DNA of 56,949 bases from an uncultured Enterobacteriaceae bacterium (GTDB lineage: Bacteria > Pseudomonadota > Gammaproteobacteria > Enterobacterales > Enterobacteriaceae), in NCBI GenBank assembly GCA_945271245.1, contig CALYPF010000003.1, positions 1-56,949 of the forward strand, given 5' to 3'. This document shows, piece by piece, positions 50,803-56,949 of this stretch. A program made the position numbers and the translations under genes. The stretch's first letter is position 1. Every line of letters begins with the position of its first letter. Under the pieces are notes generated by a model. It had not been told where the DNA came from, made no database searches, and saw only the letters and a program-made list of their open reading frames with translations.

Positions 50803-52833
50803 ATGGCTCACGTCGCGAAAAAAATACTGGTAACCTGCGCCCTTCCTTATGCGAACGGCTCCATTCATCTCGGCCACATGCTGGAGCATATTCAGGCGGA
50901 TGTCTGGGTGCGTTACCAGCGAATGCGCGGCCATCAGGTTAATTTCATCTGCGCGGACGACGCCCACGGCACGCCGATTATGCTCAAAGCGCAGCAGCTT
51001 GGCGTTTCACCGGAGCAGATGATTGGCGACATGAGCCAGGAACATCAGCGTGACTTCGCCGGATTTGCCATTAGCTACGATAACTATCACTCAACGCACA
51101 GCGAAGAAAACCGCGCTTTGGCGTCCCTGATTTACGGCCGCCTGAAAGAAAATGGGTTCATTAAGACCCGGATAATCTCTCAGCTTTACGATCCGGAAAA
51201 AGGCATGTTCCTGCCGGACCGCTTTGTAAAAGGTACCTGCCCGAAATGCAAAGCGCCGGATCAATACGGCGATAACTGCGAAGTCTGCGGTGCGACCTAC
51301 AGCCCAACGGAACTTATTGAACCTAAGTCCGTAGTGTCTGGTGCCACGCCGGAAATGCGTGAGTCTGAGCAATTTTTCTTCGATCTACCGGCCTTTAGCG
51401 AAATGCTGCAGGCGTGGACGCGCAGCGGTGCGCTGCAGGAGCAGGTAGCGAACAAAATGCAGGAGTGGTTCGACGCAGGGCTGCAGCAGTGGGATATCTC
51501 CCGCGACGCGCCCTATTTCGGCTTCGAAATTCCGGGCGCGCCGGGCAAATATTTCTACGTCTGGCTGGATGCGCCTATTGGCTACATGGGATCGTTTAAA
51601 AACCTGTGCGACAGGCGCGGCGACCTCAATTTTGACGACTGGTGGAAACCGGGTTCCGACGCCGAGCTTTATCACTTTATTGGCAAAGATATCGTCTACT
51701 TTCATAGCCTGTTCTGGCCCGCCATGCTGGAAGGCAGCGGTTTCCGCAAGCCGACTAATCTGTTCGTGCACGGCTATGTCACCGTTAACGGCGCGAAGAT
51801 GTCCAAATCACGCGGTACGTTTATTAAAGCCAGTACCTGGCTGAATCATTTCGACGCCGACAGCCTGCGCTATTACTACACCGCTAAACTGTCTCCGCGC
51901 ATTGACGACATTGATTTAAGCCTGGAAGATTTCGTTCAGCGCGTGAATAGCGATATCGTCAATAAAGTGGTCAACCTGGCCTCACGCAACGCCGGGTTTA
52001 TTACTAAGCGCTTTAACGGCGAGCTGTCTGATACTCTTGCCGACCCTGAGCTGTATCAGCGCTTTATCGACGCCGCCGCCAGCATCGGTGAAGCCTGGGA
52101 TAAGCGTGAATTCAACCGCGCGGTGCGTGAAATCATGGCGCTGGCCGACCAGGCAAACCGCTATGTTGATGAAATGGCGCCGTGGGTGGTCGCCAAACAG
52201 GAAGGTCGCGATGCTGAACTTCAGGCCATCTGCTCGATGGGCGTAAACCTGTTCCGGGTACTGATGACCTGGCTAAAACCGGTGCTGCCGGGCCTGAGCG
52301 CGCGCGTTGAAGCATTTTTAAATACCGAACTGGAATGGGATGCCATCGCGAGGCCGCTGCTTGAGCACCGCATCAATCCCTTTAAAGCGCTATATAGCCG
52401 CATCGATATGAAACAGGTTGATGCGCTGGTTGAGGCCTCGAAAGAAGAAATTAAAGCCACCGCCCAGCCGCAGAGCGGCCCGCTGGCCGACGCGCCGATT
52501 CAGGAAACCATTACATTTGATGATTTTGCCAGAGTCGATATGCGCATCGCACTCATTGAAAACGCAGAATTTGTCGAAGGGTCTGATAAGCTGCTGCGTC
52601 TGACGCTGGAACTTGGCGGTGAAAAGCGGAACGTGTTCTCAGGCATTCGCTCCGCTTATCCGCAACCAGAGACGCTCATTGGACGCCTGACGGTGATGGT
52701 AGCCAACCTGGCGCCGCGTAAAATGCGCTTTGGAGTCTCTGAGGGGATGGTAATGGCCGCCGGCCCCGGTGGAAAAGATATTTTCCTGCTAAGCCCGGAT
52801 AGCGGTGCCCAGCCGGGGCAGCAGGTCAAATAA
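50803..52833 (+). CDS. metG: Methionyl-tRNA synthetase
   Basis: A 676-residue class I aminoacyl-tRNA synthetase. HLGH is at residues 22-25 and KMSKS at about 333-337. The zinc-binding [18 protein letters not shown] lies at about 146-163. The C-terminal tRNA-binding (EMAP-like) dimerisation domain begins near residue 570 ([18 protein letters not shown]). Intact and divergent from mrp. It is followed by a terminator. Confidence 0.96.
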   Translation: MAHVAKKILVTCALPYANGSIHLGHMLEHIQADVWVRYQRMRGHQVNFICADDAHGTPIMLKAQQLGVSPEQMIGDMSQEHQRDFAGFAISYDNYHSTHSEENRALASLIYGRLKENGFIKTRIISQLYDPEKGMFLPDRFVKGTCPKCKAPDQYGDNCEVCGATYSPTELIEPKSVVSGATPEMRESEQFFFDLPAFSEMLQAWTRSGALQEQVANKMQEWFDAGLQQWDISRDAPYFGFEIPGAPGKYFYVWLDAPIGYMGSFKNLCDRRGDLNFDDWWKPGSDAELYHFIGKDIVYFHSLFWPAMLEGSGFRKPTNLFVHGYVTVNGAKMSKSRGTFIKASTWLNHFDADSLRYYYTAKLSPRIDDIDLSLEDFVQRVNSDIVNKVVNLASRNAGFITKRFNGELSDTLADPELYQRFIDAAASIGEAWDKREFNRAVREIMALADQANRYVDEMAPWVVAKQEGRDAELQAICSMGVNLFRVLMTWLKPVLPGLSARVEAFLNTELEWDAIARPLLEHRINPFKALYSRIDMKQVDALVEASKEEIKATAQPQSGPLADAPIQETITFDDFARVDMRIALIENAEFVEGSDKLLRLTLELGGEKRNVFSGIRSAYPQPETLIGRLTVMVANLAPRKMRFGVSEGMVMAAGPGGKDIFLLSPDSGAQPGQQVK

Positions 52834-52839
52834 ACGCTA

Positions 52840-52865
52840 ACGCCCTCTGTTGAGGGCGTCTTTTT
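52840..52865 (+). terminator. Intrinsic terminator after metG
   Basis: ACGCCCTC / GAGGGCGT stem with loop TGTT and five T residues after one C. Confidence 0.92.
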
Positions 52866-53088
52866 CGCACAGCAGCCGCCCGACGAGCGCCTCTGCAATG
52901 GGTTACAACGCGCTAATTTTTCTGAATAACCTGCTCATTGCCAGCCATTCTCAGGCGCGCCATTAAAGTAGCGCATTCAGGCTTATCACCGTAGCGCGCG
53001 GCAAGCGCGGTACCGCAGCAGGGTAATCACGCTGTAACTACCGAACCCTTTCATTCTATAATCGCTCATCGACTGGAGGATGCCCGTC

Positions 53089-53196
53089 ATGAAAGCAACG
53101 AAAATCGCACTTATCACCGGGATGGTCATTATGGCTCTTGGCGGTATCGGCGGCGTGATGCTCGCCGGTTACACCATCATTTTACATGGCGGGTAA
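53089..53196 (+). CDS. yohO: Small membrane protein YohO (35 aa)
   Basis: Too short for routine ORF lists. [11 protein letters not shown], then [18 protein letters not shown], matches E. coli YohO (35 aa, [18 protein letters not shown]). One transmembrane helix covers most of the protein. ATG at 53089 is preceded by GGAGG at the right distance. Its 3' end overlaps convergent yehW by 20 bases. Function not known. Confidence 0.92.
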   Translation: MKATKIALITGMVIMALGGIGGVMLAGYTIILHGG

Positions 53197-53908
53197 GTCG
53201 GCGCTGAGCCACACCGAACGCGCTGTCAATCACCAGCGCCGCCAGCGCCACCGGCAGTGCACCTTGCAGTACATAGGCGGTATTGAAGCCGCTTAAACCA
53301 ATAATAATCGGCGTACCCAGCGTCTTGACTCCCACCGTAGAGGCAATCGCCGCGGTGCCAACGTTAATAATGGTTGATGTGCGAACGCCGGCCAAAATAA
53401 GTGGGGCCGCCAGCGGCAGCTCTACCCGCCACAGACGCTGCAGCGGCCCCATTCCGGTACCGTTCGCCACTTCCCTCACATCCAGTGGCACCGCCGTCAG
53501 CCCGGCCAGCGCGGCCTGCAATATCGGCAGCAAACCGTACAGCAATAGCGCAATAAGCGCCGGCGTCTGTCCAAAACCAATCACCGGCACCGCCACGGCC
53601 AGCACTGCCACCGGCGGAAATGTTTGCCCCACGGCGGCCACCGTTTCCACCAGCGGGCGAAATTCTCGCCCGGCGCGCCGAGTAACCAGAATCGCCAGCC
53701 CCACTCCCGCTATCGTTGCCGCAAGGCTTGATATTAATACCAATTCAAGATGGCTCCACGCCAGCGCGATAAAGCTATCCTGCAAATAAACCGGTCTGTC
53801 CAGCGCGGGAAACAGCGCATGAAACAGAGGAGCGCCGTGCGGCAGCCAAAGCAATAGCGCGCAAAATGCCAGCCCCAGCCAGAACAATGAAGAACGCAGC
53901 GCCATCAT
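53177..53908 (-). CDS. yehW: ABC importer permease YehW
   Basis: A 243-residue permease of the osmoprotectant (OpuC-like) ABC importer YehZYXW, with about six membrane helices. The EAA-type loop ([22 protein letters not shown], near residues 145-165) contacts the ATPase. Last gene of the operon; its start overlaps the yehX stop. Intact. Confidence 0.93.
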   Translation of the reverse strand: MMALRSSLFWLGLAFCALLLWLPHGAPLFHALFPALDRPVYLQDSFIALAWSHLELVLISSLAATIAGVGLAILVTRRAGREFRPLVETVAAVGQTFPPVAVLAVAVPVIGFGQTPALIALLLYGLLPILQAALAGLTAVPLDVREVANGTGMGPLQRLWRVELPLAAPLILAGVRTSTIINVGTAAIASTVGVKTLGTPIIIGLSGFNTAYVLQGALPVALAALVIDSAFGVAQRRLTRHVK

Positions 53909-54843
53909 GCAGCAGACTCCGCGTTAATTAAATCACGAAAATGCAGCACGCCGCAGGCTTCGCCGTCTGCACGCGCAACGGGCAGCGCCTGACAGCCGCG
54001 CTCAACGAAGCAGGATAACGCCTCGCGCAGGGTCAGCGTGTCGGCGATGGCCTCACCGGGCATGCGCTCATCGGCACGCGCCCAGTCGCCAACCTGGCGT
54101 AGTGATAACAGGCGTACGCCCAGTTCGCTGCGCCCGAAAAAATCGCGCACAAACGGCGTTGCCGGACGCGTTAATAGCTCGGCTGGCGTTCCCTGCTGCA
54201 CAACGCGACCGCTGTCCATCACCACCAGCCGGTCGGCTAACAGCAATGCTTCGTCTACGTCATGCGTAACCAGCACGATTGTGCGCCCTAACAGACGATG
54301 AATGCGCTGAATCTCTTGCTGCATCGCGCTGCGCGTTACCGGATCGAGAGCCCCAAATGGCTCGTCCATTAACAACAGTTCAGGATCGGCCGCCAGCGCG
54401 CGCGCCACGCCAACGCGCTGCTGCTGCCCGCCGGAAAGCTGATGCGGGTAGCGCGTGCGAAATAGCGCCGGATCCAGCGCCAGTAGCGTTAATAATTCAT
54501 CCACTCGCGATTCAATACGCGCCCGCGGCCAGCGAAGCAACTGCGGCACCGTGGCAATATTGTGCGCTACGGTCCAGTGCGGAAATAATCCAACGGACTG
54601 GATAGCATAGCCGATACGCCGCCGCAGTACGCCCGGCGCCAGTTGCGCAATGTCATCCCCGGCAAAGGTAATGGTCCCGCTGTCGTGTTTCACCAACCGG
54701 TTTATCATACGTAACGTGGTGGATTTACCAGAACCGGACGTGCCGAGCAGCACGGTAAATGCCCCGTCAGGGCAATTCAGCGATAAATTGTCTACCGCCG
54801 CGCGATCGCCATAAAATTTACTGACGCCGTTAAAATGAATCAT
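53905..54843 (-). CDS. yehX: ABC importer ATPase YehX
   Basis: A 312-residue ATPase of the same importer. Walker [10 protein letters not shown] (about 34-42), signature LSGGQQQR (about 140-147), Walker [14 protein letters not shown], and a C-terminal CBS-like regulatory domain (about 250-312) as in other OpuA/OpuC ATPases. Start overlaps the yehY stop by 14 bases. Confidence 0.94.
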   Translation of the reverse strand: MIHFNGVSKFYGDRAAVDNLSLNCPDGAFTVLLGTSGSGKSTTLRMINRLVKHDSGTITFAGDDIAQLAPGVLRRRIGYAIQSVGLFPHWTVAHNIATVPQLLRWPRARIESRVDELLTLLALDPALFRTRYPHQLSGGQQQRVGVARALAADPELLLMDEPFGALDPVTRSAMQQEIQRIHRLLGRTIVLVTHDVDEALLLADRLVVMDSGRVVQQGTPAELLTRPATPFVRDFFGRSELGVRLLSLRQVGDWARADERMPGEAIADTLTLREALSCFVERGCQALPVARADGEACGVLHFRDLINAESAA

Positions 54844-56905
54844 GACGTTTAACCTCCAGCCCGGCTATCGCCAGATTAAGCAGCGCATCGGCAATTACCG
54901 CCAGCGCAATCGTTGGGATCACGCCAAGGAGCACCAGGTCTAACGCGCTGCTCGATAACCCCTGAAATACCAGCGAGCCAAACCCGCCCGCCCCAATCAG
55001 CGCCGCAATCGTACTCATTCCTATCGTCTGAACCGCGACGGTTTTTAATCCGCGCAGCAGTACCGGGAGCGCCAGCGGAACCTCAACCTTTAAAAAACAC
55101 TGCATGCCATTCATACCCATCGCTCTGGCGCTTTCCAGCACCAGCCGCGGGGTTTGTTCAAGCCCTGCCACCACGCTGCGCACCAGCGGTAACAGCGCAT
55201 ACAGCACCAGCGCAATCAGTGCGGGCGCCAGCCCTATACCGCTAATCCCGGTAATACCCGCCTGCGCGAGCACTTTGCCCAACCCGGCCAGCGGCGCAAT
55301 CAATAAGCCAAATAGCGCCACCGCCGGAATAGTCTGGATAATATTCAGTACCGTAAATACCGGCGTGCGGGCCTTTGAATACCGATAACACCACAGACCT
55401 ACGGGTAAGCCTATCGCCAGCGCTGGCAGCAGCGTTCCCCCCAGCAGCAATAAATGACGTCCAAGCGCCGCGTCAAAAACGTCCCGGCGATTGGCGTACT
55501 CTTTCATCAGCGAGAGCGCATCCAGGGCGCCGTAAAGTAGAAGTAAGGTGGGAACAATCCAGATTTGCGCCTGTAACAACCAGCGCCACAAACGACCGGG
55601 CGTTAGCCGACGCGCGGCGTCGCTGCATACCAGCAGGCACAGCGCCAGCAGTAGCCACAGGCCGCTCCCCGGCGAAGTGCGCGCTACCGCGCTGCCGCCC
55701 TGGGTCAAATGAAGCGCTGCGCGCCCGGCAGCCAGCAGCAGATAAATCAGCGACGCCTGGGCGGTTATCAGGGTTAACGCATGCACCGCCGGGCGAGACG
55801 GAGCACACGCTAGCGCCAGTAGCAATCCGATGGGGACACATAGTAACCAGCCAGAGTGACCCGGCAGCGCCCATAAATATATCGGCGTACCGGACAACAG
55901 GCGATTCGGCGCAAAATTTAACAGCGGTAGCATCGCTGCAAGCACCATCAAAACAACCAGCAGCAATAACACACGATTAGGACTTCTTACGGGCATGCAT
56001 TTTTGCTCCGTTTTCGCCAAACCTTTCTGTGCAAGCCATTCGGCCGCAACGCGCTTCGCATCAACGCCATCAACGGCGATACGCGCATTCAGTTTCTGCA
56101 GCGTTTTGATATCAAGCGCGCTGAAAACTGGCGTAAACCACTCTCCCATCTTTGGATACGCTTTTAACACCGCCTGGCGCACTACCGGCGCTGGTGCATA
56201 AACCGGCTGCACCGCCTTAGGATCGCTGAGCGTCTGCAAACCCAGCGCGGCGACCGGGCCATCGGTACCATAGGCCATTGCCGCATTGACGCCGGAGGTA
56301 TTTTGCGCAGCGGCACGTAGCGTAACGGCGGTATCTCCGCCCGCCAGCGACAATAATTGGCTCTGCTCCAGATTAAAGCCGTAGGCTTTTTCAAAGGCAG
56401 GTAATGCATCCGAGCGCTCGATAAATTCAGCCGAGGCGGCCAGCTTAAATTCACCGCCCTGTTTCAAATAACGGGTTAAGTCAGCGAGGGAGGTTAACTT
56501 ACCTTCTTTCGCCAGTTTCTGACTCACGGCAATGGTCCAGGTGTTATTCGCCGGGGCTGGCGTTAGCCAAATCAGGTGATTCTGCTGTTCATCCAGTTTT
56601 TTCACGGCTTCATAGCCCTTGCGGGCATCCTTCCACACGCTGTCGCCTTCTTTCTTAAAGAAAAATGCGCCGTTCCCCGTATATTCCGGGTAGATATCCA
56701 GTTCACCCGCAGTAATCGCGCCGCGCACCACCGAGGTGGTGCCAAGCTGAATTTTATTTACGGTTTTGACACCGTGGCTTTCCAGTACCTGCAAAATGAT
56801 ATTCCCCAGCAGGGAGCCTTCCGTATCTATTTTCGATCCGACTTTTACCGGTTCCGCCGCATGCGCGCTCATCGCCGCCAGGCCCAGGAGCGCCGCTGTT
56901 ACCAA
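54830..56905 (-). CDS. osmF-yehY: OsmF-YehY fused reading frame, 5' end cut by the IS
   Basis: One 691-codon frame. Codons 4-303 are the osmoprotectant-binding protein OsmF/YehZ (PVKVGSKIDTEGSLLGNIIL at the start, ending EWLAQKGLAKTEQKC). From ATG at 55996 (MPVRSPNRVLL) it is the permease YehY with about ten membrane helices. The normal OsmF stop is missing: AAAACGGAGC reads through where AAATAACGGAGC would end it. YehY can still start at 55996 behind GGAG. The first three codons (TTG GTA ACA) are IS DNA; OsmF keeps only part of its signal peptide (AALLGLAAMSAHAA). Confidence 0.85.
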   Translation of the reverse strand: MVTAALLGLAAMSAHAAEPVKVGSKIDTEGSLLGNIILQVLESHGVKTVNKIQLGTTSVVRGAITAGELDIYPEYTGNGAFFFKKEGDSVWKDARKGYEAVKKLDEQQNHLIWLTPAPANNTWTIAVSQKLAKEGKLTSLADLTRYLKQGGEFKLAASAEFIERSDALPAFEKAYGFNLEQSQLLSLAGGDTAVTLRAAAQNTSGVNAAMAYGTDGPVAALGLQTLSDPKAVQPVYAPAPVVRQAVLKAYPKMGEWFTPVFSALDIKTLQKLNARIAVDGVDAKRVAAEWLAQKGLAKTEQKCMPVRSPNRVLLLLVVLMVLAAMLPLLNFAPNRLLSGTPIYLWALPGHSGWLLCVPIGLLLALACAPSRPAVHALTLITAQASLIYLLLAAGRAALHLTQGGSAVARTSPGSGLWLLLALCLLVCSDAARRLTPGRLWRWLLQAQIWIVPTLLLLYGALDALSLMKEYANRRDVFDAALGRHLLLLGGTLLPALAIGLPVGLWCYRYSKARTPVFTVLNIIQTIPAVALFGLLIAPLAGLGKVLAQAGITGISGIGLAPALIALVLYALLPLVRSVVAGLEQTPRLVLESARAMGMNGMQCFLKVEVPLALPVLLRGLKTVAVQTIGMSTIAALIGAGGFGSLVFQGLSSSALDLVLLGVIPTIALAVIADALLNLAIAGLEVKRHDSF

Positions 56906-56949
56906 CGGTGCAAAACTGATCCACCCCAGCGGTTGAAAACTGATCCAGG
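56897..56949. mobile_element. End of an IS21-like insertion sequence (right window edge)
   Basis: TG at 56897-56898 starts an IS end that is the exact inverse of positions 1-48 plus five more bases. It contains AAAACTGATCCA twice. The element cut the osmF signal sequence. Copy number elsewhere cannot be seen. Confidence 0.65.

Noticed and set aside
1-56949. tRNA, rRNA or CRISPR array
   Set aside because: No tRNA-like CCA-ended cloverleaf, rRNA segment or regularly spaced repeats were seen on either strand.

Overview
The window is a piece of an Enterobacteriaceae chromosome. trhP/yegQ, cyaR, yegS, fbaB, thiMD, mrp, metG, yohO and yehWXY/osmF are all readily recognised, but the proteins differ enough from E. 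coli and Salmonella that I would not name the genus. Both window ends (1-48 and 56897-56949) are the same IS end in inverted orientation, 48 identical bases ending in CA, with internally repeated motifs as in the IS21 family. One copy interrupts a prophage gene and the other interrupts osmF, so the window looks like a segment or contig bounded by two IS copies.

Positions 49 to about 31855 are the larger right part of a Mu-like transposable prophage. Its left end (repressor, ner, transposase A and the start of B) lies outside. The layout follows Mu: truncated B ATPase and small early genes (40-4814); a middle block with a gp16-like protein and one Mor/C-family activator (4945-6086); lysis genes (endolysin, holin, Rz/Rz1); packaging and head genes (terminase, portal, F, G, protease I with nested scaffold Z, decoration, major head T); and tail genes (sheath, tube, chaperones with a -1 frameshift, tape measure, hub, baseplate, fibre). 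Three sites upstream of the endolysin, protease I and gp46 genes share a 16-base motif followed at an identical 25-base distance by a -10-like hexamer. They match in position the C-dependent late promoters Plys, PI and PP of Mu. The first one fires inside a hairpin that would hide the endolysin ribosome binding site in read-through RNA, a T4 gene e-like timing device. The right end carries accessory genes: an acyltransferase, a D12-class adenine methyltransferase behind a cluster of three GATC sites, and a small winged-helix-like protein.

The prophage right end abuts, in frame, the C-terminal part of a colicin V/microcin-type ABC exporter, which was evidently its insertion target. The host part continues with trhP, the CRP-controlled small RNA CyaR, yegS, fbaB, thiD-thiM with a TPP riboswitch, an IclR regulator with a HbpS/GlcG-like protein and an MFS exporter, cptA, a fhuE-like receptor broken by one stop codon, rcnB without rcnA or rcnR beside it, an orphan winged-helix/FidL pair, an IS200-type remnant next to ten copies of GGCATT, divergent mrp and metG, yohO and the yehWX-yehY-osmF ABC importer. 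In that importer the osmF and yehY reading frames are fused.

All functional calls come from reading the protein sequences and comparing them with remembered families; no database search was run.
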